From a virus, in the IMG/VR virus record IMGVR_UViG_3300027987_000054, positions 1 to 40,558 of that record: DNA of 40,558 bases, one strand, 5' to 3'. Position 1 is the first letter of the stretch; each line of letters starts with the position of its first letter. The translations under genes and the position numbers were made by a program. This document shows positions 1-6,778 of this stretch, piece after piece. Under the pieces are notes generated by a model. That model was not told where the DNA came from and did not search any database. It saw only the letters and a list, made by a program, of their open reading frames with translations.

Positions 1-29
1 ACGCCGAGACCGAGCACGCGGCCGCGTAG
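1..29 (+). CDS. C-terminal end of a rightward gene (partial)
   Basis: In the third plus frame the window opens with codons reading AETEHAAA followed by TAG at 27-29. A strong hairpin terminator follows 20 bases later, as expected for the last gene of a rightward unit. Only about nine codons are visible, so no function can be given. The assignment rests on frame plus terminator position and is tentative. Confidence 0.3.
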
Positions 30-48
30 GTTCGCGCGCTCCACACCA

Positions 49-82
49 CGCCTCCCCCGCCACGCGCGCGGGGGAGGCGTTT
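49..82 (+). terminator. Strong intrinsic-type hairpin terminator
   Basis: CGCCTCCCCCGC (49-60) pairs perfectly over 12 bp with GCGGGGGAGGCG (68-79) across a 7-base loop, and is followed by TTT. The stem is almost all G/C. It sits just after the stop codon at 27-29, so it probably ends the rightward transcript entering the window. Confidence 0.75.
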
Positions 83-83
83 C

Positions 84-108
84 GGCCGCCCTGTTTTTTT
101 GGGTGGCC
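84..108. repeat. Second inverted repeat with a T-rich loop
   Basis: GGCCGCCC (84-91) faces GGGTGGCC (101-108), giving an 8-bp stem with one G-T wobble; the 9-base loop contains seven consecutive T. It lies only 4 bases after the first terminator stem. It may be a backup terminator or an alternative fold; the T-run is in the loop, so its role is uncertain. Confidence 0.4.
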
Positions 109-257
109 GGCCCCTGGGCGACGACTGTCTCCGACTGATCTATCCACCACCGATCCGACAACAGGCGTTGTCATTTCCAGCATGTGTCACTCTGGGCATA
201 TGCGGTGGTTCGTTCCACGGGTGTTCTCGCCGTACCGGAGAGCGGTGAACCGCAACC

Positions 258-356
258 ATGCCCAGTACCCGCATCAGACAGAAAGGCAGCAGGATGGCGT
301 GCAAGAGCAAGGGCAAGAGCGGCAAGCGTAAGGGCGGCGGCAAGCGCAAGAAGTAG
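258..356 (+). CDS. Very small Lys/Arg/Gly-rich basic peptide
   Basis: A 32-codon frame from ATG 258 to TAG 354-356. An internal ATG at 294 would give 20 residues. From residue 13 on, the product is almost only Lys, Arg, Gly and Ser (for example KSKGKSGKRKGGGKRKK), so it is strongly positively charged and could bind nucleic acid. GGAGAGCGG lies about 14 bases before ATG 258 and AAAGGCAG lies before ATG 294, so the start is undecided. A terminator directly after the stop supports a real transcript. No enzymatic function can be assigned. Convergent with the leftward block that ends at 407. Confidence 0.5.
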   Translation: MPSTRIRQKGSRMACKSKGKSGKRKGGGKRKK

Positions 357-364
357 GCACAGAA

Positions 365-393
365 AAGCCCCGAGCGCGATGCCCGGGGCTTCT
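365..393. terminator. Bidirectional terminator between convergent units
   Basis: AAGCCCCG (365-372) pairs with CGGGGCTT (384-391), an 8-bp stem with an 11-base loop. A-rich sequence precedes it and T-rich sequence follows, so it can work on both strands. It lies between the stop of the basic peptide gene (356) and the stop of the leftward gene (407). Confidence 0.7.
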
Positions 394-406
394 GTCTAGC
401 GTGTGT

Positions 407-619
407 CTAGCGTGGAACGATCGGTGGGAATCTACCGTAGAAACCGACGACGTTGTCCGTCATCACCATCTGGTGCTGCACCTCGGCGTCGCGCAACAAC
501 CGCTGACGATAGAGGCGTTGCCGCTTCCACCACACATGCAAGACGGTGACACTTCCTATGAGGATCATCGGTGAGGTGTATACCGCCAGGGCGGCAAGGG
601 CTGTGATCGTGTCACTCAT
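407..619 (-). CDS. Small single-pass membrane protein, unknown function
   Basis: A 70-residue product starting at the ATG complementary to 617-619. Residues about 5-31 are strongly hydrophobic (ALAALAVYTSPMILIGSV), followed by a basic stretch WWKRQRLYRQRLLR, which predicts one transmembrane helix with a cytoplasmic tail by the positive-inside rule. A longer reading from further upstream is possible but would run into the repeat-rich leader. GAGAAAGAGAG lies upstream as a weak ribosome site. It is the last gene of the leftward block and has its own consensus promoter at 719-747. Function unknown. Confidence 0.65.
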   Translation of the reverse strand: MSDTITALAALAVYTSPMILIGSVTVLHVWWKRQRLYRQRLLRDAEVQHQMVMTDNVVGFYGRFPPIVPR

Positions 620-651
620 GTCTGTCTGCTCTCTTTCTCTCGCGGGGAAAC

Positions 652-692
652 GTCCGGCTGCCGGACAGGTTTGCCGGACAGGTTGCCGGACA
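652..692. repeat. TGCCGGACA repeats and palindrome in a promoter leader
   Basis: TGCCGGACA occurs at 659-667, 672-680 and 684-692, the first two as 13-bp TGCCGGACAGGTT units. The first copy also forms a 15-bp palindrome GTCCGGC-T-GCCGGAC (652-666). All lie about 20-60 bases downstream of the expected start of the promoter at 719-747, where a repressor or an attenuator would act. No binding protein is identified. Confidence 0.6.
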
Positions 693-718
693 CCGGGCCT
701 GACTCGACCCTTACTACT

Positions 719-747
719 ATTATACGCTGGACATTGCCTTATGTCAA
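719..747 (-). promoter_or_regulatory. Perfect-consensus sigma-A/70 promoter, leftward
   Basis: On the minus strand TTGACA (747-742), a spacer of exactly 17 bases, and TATAAT (724-719). All twelve positions match the vegetative sigma consensus. It faces the small membrane protein gene starting at 619, leaving a leader of about 90 bases that contains the TGCCGGACA repeats. It is the strongest promoter by sequence in the window. Confidence 0.85.
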
Positions 748-759
748 ACAGACGCAACG

Positions 760-942
760 TCACATCTCGGCGTTCCATCCCACCAGCGTGAATCCGTGCT
801 GGACCTCGTAGTCGGAGAATACCGTCCAGCGATCCCAGTCAGCACCCACCAGCGGCGACCAGCCGTCCTCGAAGCGCTTGAGCTTGTTGCCCCACGCCGT
901 GGTGACCACCGCCCCTACCGGAGCCGGTCCGCGCCAGTCCAT
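760..942 (-). CDS. Hypothetical 60-residue protein
   Basis: A 60-residue product with many Trp and charged residues (for example GNKLKRFEDGWSPL and DWDRWTVFSDYEV). There is no signal peptide or transmembrane segment and no recognised family. No good ribosome site precedes the ATG at 942. Instead a -10-like TATGGT sits six bases upstream, which could produce a leaderless transcript. It follows the gene at 956-1402 in the same direction with a 13-base gap. It is likely a real small phage gene of unknown role, but the start is uncertain. Confidence 0.5.
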   Translation of the reverse strand: MDWRGPAPVGAVVTTAWGNKLKRFEDGWSPLVGADWDRWTVFSDYEVQHGFTLVGWNAEM

Positions 943-948
943 GCCGTA

Positions 949-954
949 ACCATA
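949..954 (-). promoter_or_regulatory. -10-like element six bases before a start codon
   Basis: The minus strand reads TATGGT (954-949), then six bases, then the ATG at 942. The same -10/six-base/start spacing is seen at 9674, 9254 and 24115. No convincing -35 is visible, so this is weaker than those. Confidence 0.25.
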
Positions 955-955
955 C

Positions 956-1402
956 TTATGTCAGCATGGGCCAGCCCAGCTGCAACCCGAGCGCGCCATG
1001 CATGAACGCACGTTCCTGGACGTTTCTGGATGAGAACAGCCCCACATCGGGGCTGCCGACGTGAGGCTGTTGCCGCGCTCTTGGGGAAGACCGCGTGGCA
1101 ACCGTATCAGGCCCCTGGGTGATCGCCGCCAGTTCCTCCGCGGCCGTATTCGCAGCGGTGATCGCCGCCAGTGCCTCATGCAGCCACTCCAGCGGATCGA
1201 CCATCATGAACGAGGAGAAGGCGTCCGCCAGACTGTTCAGCCAGTCGGCGATGTCGTCCACGTTGCCCAGTGCGCCCAGCACGCCCAGGTCGGGAGCGGC
1301 ATCCGGGGTGTTCTGGATATGCGCGGCGGGGCTGTCGGCCATCTGCCAGTCCACCAGTTCGTCGATGGCGTCGATGACGCGCTGCTCCGGGTTGGCGGTC
1401 AT
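956..1402 (-). CDS. Hypothetical 148-residue protein
   Basis: A 148-residue product, acidic and Ala-rich in its first 90 residues (IDELVDWQMADSPAAH, then AALAAITAANTAAEELA), predicted mostly helical, with a more basic C-terminal third. Its ATG overlaps the stop of the upstream HNH gene in an ATGA arrangement (1399-1402), so translation is probably coupled. No domain is recognised. It could be an early host-interaction protein, but that is only from position. Confidence in coding is fair because of the coupling and the codon pattern. Confidence 0.6.
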   Translation of the reverse strand: MTANPEQRVIDAIDELVDWQMADSPAAHIQNTPDAAPDLGVLGALGNVDDIADWLNSLADAFSSFMMVDPLEWLHEALAAITAANTAAEELAAITQGPDTVATRSSPRARQQPHVGSPDVGLFSSRNVQERAFMHGALGLQLGWPMLT

Positions 1403-1827
1403 GCCGGTGATTCTCCCTCGATGTCACAGGTATTGTCAAGGGCGCGGGCCGGCGGGTCATGCAGGTACTCCAGCGCGCGCACCAGCGATCCCTGGCCGAG
1501 TCGACCGAGCATCTGGTTGCACGGGCCACACAGAAGTCCGCGAACCTCTCCGGTGTCGTGATCGTGATCGACCGCGAGCCGCTTCACCTTGCCGGTGGCG
1601 ACCCGGCAGATGGCGCAGACGCCACCCTGAGCCGCGTAGAGCGCCCAGTATTGCTCGCCGGGTATCCCGTAGGTGGTTTCGACCTTTCGGCCGTGAGCGT
1701 TGATCTGAGCCCGTTTCTTGGCCGCCCTGGTATGGGTGGCGCAGCGTGGCTTGCGGGTGCCGCTGGCGATGGGACGCGCCGTGGTGACGCCCTCCGCGAT
1801 GCAGTCGACGCATGTGGGTGATGCCAT
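1399..1827 (-). CDS. HNH endonuclease, recombination endonuclease VII type
   Basis: A 142-residue product. The core reads GGVCAICR, then LAVDHDHDTGEVRGLLC and GPCNQMLG, which is the Cys-x2-Cys / DHDH / C-x2-CN pattern of the T4 endonuclease VII (Recombination endonuclease VII) family, with zinc bound by the two Cys pairs and the His-rich turn forming the metal-dependent nuclease site. An extra Cys-x2-Cys (PTCVDC) lies near the N terminus. GGAGGG lies nine bases before the ATG at 1827. It may be a free-standing homing nuclease or a junction-resolving enzyme; the sequence cannot separate these. It lies next to the putative origin. Confidence 0.85.
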   Translation of the reverse strand: MASPTCVDCIAEGVTTARPIASGTRKPRCATHTRAAKKRAQINAHGRKVETTYGIPGEQYWALYAAQGGVCAICRVATGKVKRLAVDHDHDTGEVRGLLCGPCNQMLGRLGQGSLVRALEYLHDPPARALDNTCDIEGESPA

Positions 1828-1860
1828 GTCTAGTCACCCTCCGTCAGCAATTTGCAAAGT

Positions 1861-2060
1861 GTGGACCTGCTGTGGACCCGTGGACCCGGTCCACACCCCC
1901 TCTGCCCCTGAGAGCCTCGCATGAGGAATGAACATATAGTTAGTTTATATATATACATACTCTAACCTGCTCTTACTGTTTCTTAAAAATAAGGGCAACC
2001 TAACCCACAGACGCACATTTTCGGAGATAGGTGTGGACCGGGTCCACAGGGGTCCACACC
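1861..2060. other. Putative replication origin: GTGGACC boxes around an AT-rich core
   Basis: This non-coding interval carries seven copies of GTGGACC or its complement: 1861-1867, 1872-1878, 1880-1886, 1888-1894 (inverted), 2033-2039, 2041-2047 and 2051-2057 (both inverted). They form two clusters flanking an AT-rich core (about 1925-1993) with runs such as AGTTTATATATATACATA, very unlike the GC-rich surroundings. The right cluster forms a 10-bp-arm inverted repeat, 2030-2039 with 2051-2060. Iteron clusters beside an easily melted core next to a primase-helicase gene suggest an origin. A promoter-operator region for the leftward genes is the main alternative. Confidence 0.55.
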
Positions 2061-2072
2061 TGCCAGCAAACA

Positions 2073-4121
2073 TTAGGTTGCCTTCCACCTGTCGGTTTCC
2101 ACCCTGAAGATCATCCCCGCGGCCTCCAGGTAGACCAACGCGTCGTCGACCAGATCGCGCAGCCCGCCCCTGCCGTTGAACCTCTGGCTGATCTCCCGCC
2201 GCGTCATCCCGTCGGGTGACGCAGCGACCACTTCCAGAATTCGCTTCTTCACCTTCTGCACCCGCTCATACTCAGAGGCGCGACCCACCTCTGAGGCCAT
2301 CCCCTCCACCCCCTTGATCCGCCCCCGCTCGCGAGCCTCGGTATCCCGCGCCACCTGATACCACATGGCCACCTTGTCGCGTGTCCAGTCCGACACCTGG
2401 GAGGCGATGGCCGACAGTCGCCAGTCCTCCAGGCTGATCTCGAACCGGCCGTTGATGTAGGCCAGCGCGTAGGCCAGCTTCTCCCGACAGAACAGAGCGT
2501 GGCCGTCGAGTGCGTTGTCGTCGCCCCTCATCGACGCCGCCCGGGCCTCCCTGATCTCGGTGATCACCTCGTCGGGCACAGGGACGACTCGCGGAGCATT
2601 GGCGACCTCCCACGCAGCGGGCAGCGGCAGGTTGAGCCGAGCGCCCAGCTGGTCCATCGGCCACTCCGGAACGTCGGCGACCACCCGAAGATCACGGGCC
2701 GGGAACCACATGAACCGCTGCGGGGTGCCGCCACCGGAGTCCTCCAGCAGCACCCCGGCGTTGGACGGCTGCACCGACATAAGCAACGTCATGCGATAGG
2801 TGTGGGCCATGACCCGTTCCTTCTGCCGACCCCGGTAGGAGAATCCCAGCGACTCGCCGGAGAAGCCCTGGCGCAGGATCGGCATGGTGGTCTGTCCGGT
2901 TCTGCTCTTCTGCGCCGTCAGCGAGTCCACCTCGTCAATGGAGAACAGCACCGAGATCACCTCGGGCCGGTCGTCGTCGGGCTTGCGTGGACCCCGGTCG
3001 TAGCAGTCCAGCATCCCCTCGCCGGAGCCGATGCTGTGGATGTTGACATCGCCGGGGACCAGCCTTGACGCGATGGACATGGCGACCCCCTTGCCGCCAC
3101 CGGACTTGGCCGCCAGTGTGGCGAACCAGTTCAGCGAACCCCTGCCGCCGATGATGGCGGGCAGGGTGATGGAGGGAGGTATCTGGGACAGAACCCGCGC
3201 GATGCAACAGGCGAACACCGCCCACGGTGAGCCCATCTGGGACAGCGCCGCGGTGTAGATCAGTTCCAGTTCCGGCCGTGCCGTCCAGAAGTCCTCCTCC
3301 AGCGCTTCCAGCACTCCGGTGGCGACCGGGCCGGTATCATCAGGAGGCTCCACTTTCTGGGCAGGAGCGGCCCCGGCGTCAGCCCGATCCGCGTTGGCAA
3401 TTTGGACGCCGGGGTCTCCAGGAGCGGCGAAGGGCTCCAGTTCCTCCATCGAATATCCGGCGCTGATGTGTTCGACGACGTCGGCTTTGGCACCCGGGTA
3501 TTTCGACTGCACCACCCGTACCGACTTCGCGATCGGTATCAGCGCCTGCATGTTTCTCAGCGCCCAGGTGTACCCGGCGGCGTCCCGGTCGGCGATCACC
3601 GTCACGTCGCGCCCGGTCAGCGGCGTCAGGTCGCAGGTGCGTTGCGCGCCGCCGGTGGCCACCGCCTGGTAGCCCAGCGGACGCAGGAACTCGACGGCCT
3701 TCTCGCCCTCGCAGAAGTACACGACCTCGTCGGCGGTGAGCCGCTCCACCCCGTACAGCGAGTCGTCCTTGGAGTTCTCCTGCCAGAACGACTTCCTTCC
3801 GTTGCGCAGGACCCGGTAGTTCTTCCGTCCCCCGGCGTAGATGTAGGTCTGGGTCGGTCCGAGACTGTCGCGGATCGCCTTGTCGTCGTAGAGGTCGGAC
3901 TCGGTCATGGTCATCGCCGCGAGAACCTCGCGGTAGTCGCATCCGGCGAAGCAGTTGACCACGAATCCGGTGCCGCTGCGGTTGGTGGTGATCGACAACG
4001 ACGGGTTGGTGTCGTCATGGGCCGGGCACTGGGCGAGGTAGTAGCTTCCGCAGTCCTTGGTGATCCGTCCGCTGTCGGTCAGCGCGTCGAGGAACTTCTG
4101 CAAAGCTGGACCGGGCGTCAT
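2073..4121 (-). CDS. Bifunctional DNA primase-helicase (zinc finger, TOPRIM, P-loop ATPase)
   Basis: A 682-residue product from the ATG at 4121, just after the preceding gene stops at 4133. Residues about 20-65 hold a CHC2-like zinc finger (CPAHDDTNPSLSI, then CFAGCDYREVL). A TOPRIM domain follows with the conserved Glu in VVYFCEGEKA and the Asp pair in VIADRDAAG, which bind metal for primer synthesis. The C-terminal half carries a Walker A-like AKSGGGKGV and a Walker B-like VLFSIDEVDSL, resembling DUF3987-type phage primase-helicases. It should prime and unwind DNA at the phage fork. The frame is open further upstream, but that part lies over the previous gene. The start has only a weak ribosome site; a GTG 12 bases upstream is possible. 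Confidence 0.88.
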   Translation of the reverse strand: MTPGPALQKFLDALTDSGRITKDCGSYYLAQCPAHDDTNPSLSITTNRSGTGFVVNCFAGCDYREVLAAMTMTESDLYDDKAIRDSLGPTQTYIYAGGRKNYRVLRNGRKSFWQENSKDDSLYGVERLTADEVVYFCEGEKAVEFLRPLGYQAVATGGAQRTCDLTPLTGRDVTVIADRDAAGYTWALRNMQALIPIAKSVRVVQSKYPGAKADVVEHISAGYSMEELEPFAAPGDPGVQIANADRADAGAAPAQKVEPPDDTGPVATGVLEALEEDFWTARPELELIYTAALSQMGSPWAVFACCIARVLSQIPPSITLPAIIGGRGSLNWFATLAAKSGGGKGVAMSIASRLVPGDVNIHSIGSGEGMLDCYDRGPRKPDDDRPEVISVLFSIDEVDSLTAQKSRTGQTTMPILRQGFSGESLGFSYRGRQKERVMAHTYRMTLLMSVQPSNAGVLLEDSGGGTPQRFMWFPARDLRVVADVPEWPMDQLGARLNLPLPAAWEVANAPRVVPVPDEVITEIREARAASMRGDDNALDGHALFCREKLAYALAYINGRFEISLEDWRLSAIASQVSDWTRDKVAMWYQVARDTEARERGRIKGVEGMASEVGRASEYERVQKVKKRILEVVAASPDGMTRREISQRFNGRGGLRDLVDDALVYLEAAGMIFRVETDRWKAT

Positions 4122-4132
4122 AGATCGGGACA

Positions 4133-4393
4133 CTACAACTCTGCGCCCTCGGAGAAGCCCGCTTGGTGTGCGAGGGCGAGCTCGTTTTCCATCTGGTCGA
4201 GCGACATGATCGTCCAGCCCGCGTCCCGCAGTGCGTTCACCACCGCATTGCTGACGTGACGGTAGGGGCTGCCCACCGCCGACGCATCCGTTCCCCAGCC
4301 GCAGGAGCAGGTGTACTCCCGCGCTCCTGTTCTCAGGCTGGCGACGAAGCGCCATTCGTGTAGTCGGAGTTGCTCCTCGATGATGTCGTGCAT
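4133..4393 (-). CDS. Hypothetical 86-residue protein with a CSCGW motif
   Basis: An 86-residue product starting at 4393, preceded by GGAAGAGAG. Centrally it reads REYTCSCGWGTDAS, a single Cys-x-Cys knuckle that could hold part of a zinc ribbon, followed by a helical C-terminal half. Small proteins with a YTCSCGW-like core are common next to replication genes in actinobacteriophages, but I know no tested function. Its stop lies 11 bases before the primase start, so the two are probably co-translated. Confidence 0.65.
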   Translation of the reverse strand: MHDIIEEQLRLHEWRFVASLRTGAREYTCSCGWGTDASAVGSPYRHVSNAVVNALRDAGWTIMSLDQMENELALAHQAGFSEGAEL

Positions 4394-4441
4394 TCCGGCT
4401 CTCTTCCGTGGGATTTCAGGGTAGACCTGCCGCAGATCCGT

Positions 4442-4750
4442 TTACATCGTGGCAGCTCGGACCTTTTCGGTGGCCAGTTCGTCGTACAGCTCCTGGATGC
4501 GGTTGACTCTCGTCAGGATGCGGACCACCCGTGCGGCGTCCTCGGGGTGTGCGTTCATCCACCGGATCAGGTCGGCGTGGATTCCACCGAGCACGCCCAG
4601 TAGCCGGTCGTTCACCGTCAGGATGGCCAGCATCTTGCTCTGGGGGTAGGCGATCCAGCGTTCGCCCTCATGGGTGAACGTCGCGCAGGTGCCGCGTGGC
4701 AGGCCGGTATCGAAGGTGACCTCACGCCGTTTCTTCTCAGTCTCGGTCAT
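4442..4750 (-). CDS. Hypothetical 102-residue protein
   Basis: A 102-residue product from ATG 4750 with GAGAGAGGTG about five bases upstream. The N-terminal 50 residues look beta-rich (GTCATFTHEGERWIAYP), and the C-terminal half is a likely amphipathic or coiled-coil helix (DAARVVRILTRVNRIQELYDEL). No family is recognised. Upstream lies a structured leader formed by a 12-bp inverted repeat (4772-4866), so translation could be controlled by RNA folding. Part of the leftward replication operon. Confidence 0.65.
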   Translation of the reverse strand: MTETEKKRREVTFDTGLPRGTCATFTHEGERWIAYPQSKMLAILTVNDRLLGVLGGIHADLIRWMNAHPEDAARVVRILTRVNRIQELYDELATEKVRAATM

Positions 4751-4771
4751 GGAGCACCTCTCTCGGGGGTT

Positions 4772-4866
4772 GGGGCTGGGGCGCAGTACCGGACTCGCCG
4801 GGAGAGTTCTCCGGCATCATGGCCCGGACTTGGCGGGATGTGTGGCCGCTTTGACGCCCCAGCCCC
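4772..4866. repeat. 12-bp inverted repeat closing a structured intergenic element
   Basis: GGGGCTGGGGCG (4772-4783) is the exact reverse complement of CGCCCCAGCCCC (4855-4866), with 71 bases between. Inside is a second hairpin, GCCGGGAGA against TCTCCGGC (about 4798-4815, one bulged G). On the leftward transcript this folds between the stop at 4879 and the ATG at 4750. It may be a processing or attenuation structure. No T-run makes a simple terminator. Confidence 0.5.
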
Positions 4867-4878
4867 GTGTTCAGGACA

Positions 4879-5622
4879 TCAGAACGGGGGTGTGTCGCCC
4901 GCCATTTCCGACATCGTGTTGGCCACCGCCTTCTTGGTCGAGTCGTCCATCGCCGCCCAGGCGGCGTCTGAGATGGACGCCGGCTTAGCCGGTCCCGATC
5001 CTGTCGGCTGGGGCGCGGGGCCCCATGGATCGGGGCGCGGGGCCTCGGCCGGGATGGGCTCCTGCATGGACTTGTACGCGGCGATCGCCTTGTCGGTCCA
5101 CTCCGATTTCGCATCCGGCACCGCTAGCGTGAGCGGGCCATAAATGCCGACGCTGCGACCGCGCTGCCGGGCATCGACGACGGCGCTCTGGTCGGAGATC
5201 TCCCCGCCGGACGGGTTGCCGTTCGCGTCGTACACCTGGGCGACCTTCGTGATCGTGGTGACCACATCGCCCACCGACGGAGTCTCGCCGGGCAGCGTCT
5301 TCTTCGCGTCGATCCAGTCCCCGAAGGCCTTCCCCTTCAGGATGAGCCGAACCAGGGCTCCAGGCTCCGGCACCTCCTCATAGTCACCCAGGCCCGCAGG
5401 GGCGGTCGTCCCCGGCAGGGTCAGGCAGGTGACGACGAGTTCCTGGCGGGCCTTGCCGTCAGGCTTGTAGAGGATTTCGCGGACCCCGCCAACTCCCATC
5501 TTGGTCCGGTCACGGCTCTCCACCTTGACGAGTGCGCCCTTGAACGTCTGGCCGATGGCCGTCCGCTTCACCACCGGAAGTCCGGAGGCGTGTGCATCTT
5601 CGAGCGAAATGCGTTCTGTCAT
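4879..5622 (-). CDS. OB-fold-like ssDNA-binding protein candidate
   Basis: A 247-residue product. The ATG at 5622, after AAGGGAAACGAAA, is preferred over one ten codons upstream. Residues about 20-150 alternate short beta-like strands (FKGALVKVESRDRTK, ARQELVVTCLTL, ALVRLILKGKAF) as in an OB fold. The Pro/Ala-rich linker (EAPRPDPWGPAPQPT) and a last part ending GDTPPF resemble the flexible tail and partner-binding tip of single-stranded DNA-binding proteins, whose classic ending is acidic and finishes with IPF. Position between the Cas4-like nuclease and the primase genes fits replication or recombination. The assignment is by architecture only. Confidence 0.5.
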   Translation of the reverse strand: MTERISLEDAHASGLPVVKRTAIGQTFKGALVKVESRDRTKMGVGGVREILYKPDGKARQELVVTCLTLPGTTAPAGLGDYEEVPEPGALVRLILKGKAFGDWIDAKKTLPGETPSVGDVVTTITKVAQVYDANGNPSGGEISDQSAVVDARQRGRSVGIYGPLTLAVPDAKSEWTDKAIAAYKSMQEPIPAEAPRPDPWGPAPQPTGSGPAKPASISDAAWAAMDDSTKKAVANTMSEMAGDTPPF

Positions 5623-5685
5623 TTTCGTTTCCCTTGCGATCACTTGTTTCACTGCTCCCCCGACACCGAGTGTGCCAGGGGATGT

Positions 5686-6426
5686 CTAGGGGTTGCCGCT
5701 GCATTGCAGCGGACCGGTCGGCCGGTCTGCATGCCATTCGCAGAACCGGCAGTCGTAGGGCTCGGCCGGAATCCAGGTGTGGCGTTCCGGATGGTTCTCC
5801 ACGTCGAGGTCGCTGAGCAGGGCGATGACTGCCTCGCGCCGCTTCAGGCAGTCGTCGGCGACGCGCGGATCGTAGTCGGCTCGCCACAGGTGGAATGAGT
5901 GCAGGGTGGCCCCACGGGGGACGAAGGCGATGGCCACCCGCTTCACCGCGTACCCGGCGTTCTCGAAGCCCTTTCCATACAGGAACACCTGGTTCCGGTA
6001 GGCGGGGCCGGGGTCCTTGCGGTACTTCGCCAGCCGGGGTGTGCCGACCACCTTCCAGTCGATGACCGTCGCGGTGTCGGTGTCGTACAGGTCGCACGAT
6101 CCGGCCAGGCCGGGGGTGACCTGCACTCGCGTCTCGGTCAGCCAGCGCTCGCGGCCCAGCACCATGTTGGCGTGACTGGCTGCCGAGTCCAGCCATGCGT
6201 GGGTGGCGGTGCCGATGATCGACGGCAGCGGGTCGAACTGCGGATTGCATTCCTCGACCTCCAGCATCCCGAAGGCCATTTTGCGCATGCACGGATGACC
6301 AACCTCGCTGGGGCCGAGTTCGCGCTGCAGGTGCCGGGGAGTGGCTGCATCGCGGGCGCGGATCATCGTCAGCAGATCGTCGCGTAGTGAATCGCGGAGT
6401 TCGATCCTGTTGAGTCGGTCATTCAT
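5686..6426 (-). CDS. Cas4/RecB-like PD-(D/E)XK exonuclease with Fe-S cysteines
   Basis: A 246-residue product. Residues about 105-130 contain GSCDLYDTDTATVIDWKVVG, matching the Asp...(D/E)xK core of RecB/Cas4 nucleases, with Gln later in AYRNQVFLYG as in motif III. A Cys near residue 47 (HPCMRKM) and a C-terminal Cys set (YDCRFCEWH, QCSG) fit the four-Cys iron-sulfur site of Cas4-type enzymes. It probably processes DNA ends in phage recombination or replication. No Cas1/Cas2 or CRISPR array is nearby, so a CRISPR role is unlikely. Its start overlaps the end of queD by 8 bp. Confidence 0.85.
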   Translation of the reverse strand: MNDRLNRIELRDSLRDDLLTMIRARDAATPRHLQRELGPSEVGHPCMRKMAFGMLEVEECNPQFDPLPSIIGTATHAWLDSAASHANMVLGRERWLTETRVQVTPGLAGSCDLYDTDTATVIDWKVVGTPRLAKYRKDPGPAYRNQVFLYGKGFENAGYAVKRVAIAFVPRGATLHSFHLWRADYDPRVADDCLKRREAVIALLSDLDVENHPERHTWIPAEPYDCRFCEWHADRPTGPLQCSGNP

Positions 6427-6778
6427 GTGTGTTCAGTCCCAGACGTCCTTCGTTGTTGAGTCCCTCGCGGAGCCGTAGCTCAACGACGGGAAGGGTGGCG
6501 AGCTTGTCCCACAGCCACTGCAACTGCACTTCAACGGTGGGGTTGTCCAGGCCGGGAACATCGTTGAGGTAGCAGTGGTCGAGCAGGTCGATGATTGGGG
6601 TCACGACCTGTTTGATGTCGGCGAAATCGCACACCCAACCGGTGTCGGGGTCGACCGGGCCTGCAACGGTGACGGTGAGTAGATAGGTGTGGCCGTGGAG
6701 CCGTCCACACTTGTGACCGTCAGGCACGTTGGGCAGCAGATGCGCGCTGTCGTAGTGGAACTCGCAGGAGATGTTCAT
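6419..6778 (-). CDS. queD: 6-carboxytetrahydropterin synthase, QueD
   Basis: A 119-residue product, normal for QueD. It catalyses conversion of 7,8-dihydroneopterin triphosphate to 6-carboxy-5,6,7,8-tetrahydropterin, the second step of preQ0 synthesis. The zinc-binding His set is visible in FHYDSAHLL and GRLHGHTY, with a catalytic Cys in HKCGRLHGH; GWVCDFADIK and LLDHCYLND match the family. AGGGGTGAA precedes the ATG at 6778, and longer starts would cut deep into queE. It overlaps queE by 4 bp. GTP cyclohydrolase I (FolE) is not in the window, so the first step is probably from the host or from elsewhere in the genome. Confidence 0.93.
   Translation of the reverse strand: MNISCEFHYDSAHLLPNVPDGHKCGRLHGHTYLLTVTVAGPVDPDTGWVCDFADIKQVVTPIIDLLDHCYLNDVPGLDNPTVEVQLQWLWDKLATLPVVELRLREGLNNEGRLGLNTHE

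Noticed and set aside
84-108. Second hairpin as the main terminator
   Set aside because: Its T-run is in the loop, not after the stem; the first hairpin at 49-82 is a better candidate.
3402-4259. A 285-codon plus-strand frame over the primase gene
   Set aside because: Antisense shadow of the TOPRIM/zinc-finger region, which carries clear conserved motifs on the other strand.
4122-4355. N-terminal extension of the primase to 4355
   Set aside because: Runs over the 86-residue gene and gives an Arg/Gly-rich low-complexity tail; the zinc finger starts shortly after Met 4121.
5686-6426. Cas4 as part of a CRISPR adaptation module
   Set aside because: No Cas1, Cas2, repeats or spacers in the window; Cas4-like nucleases are common stand-alone phage genes.
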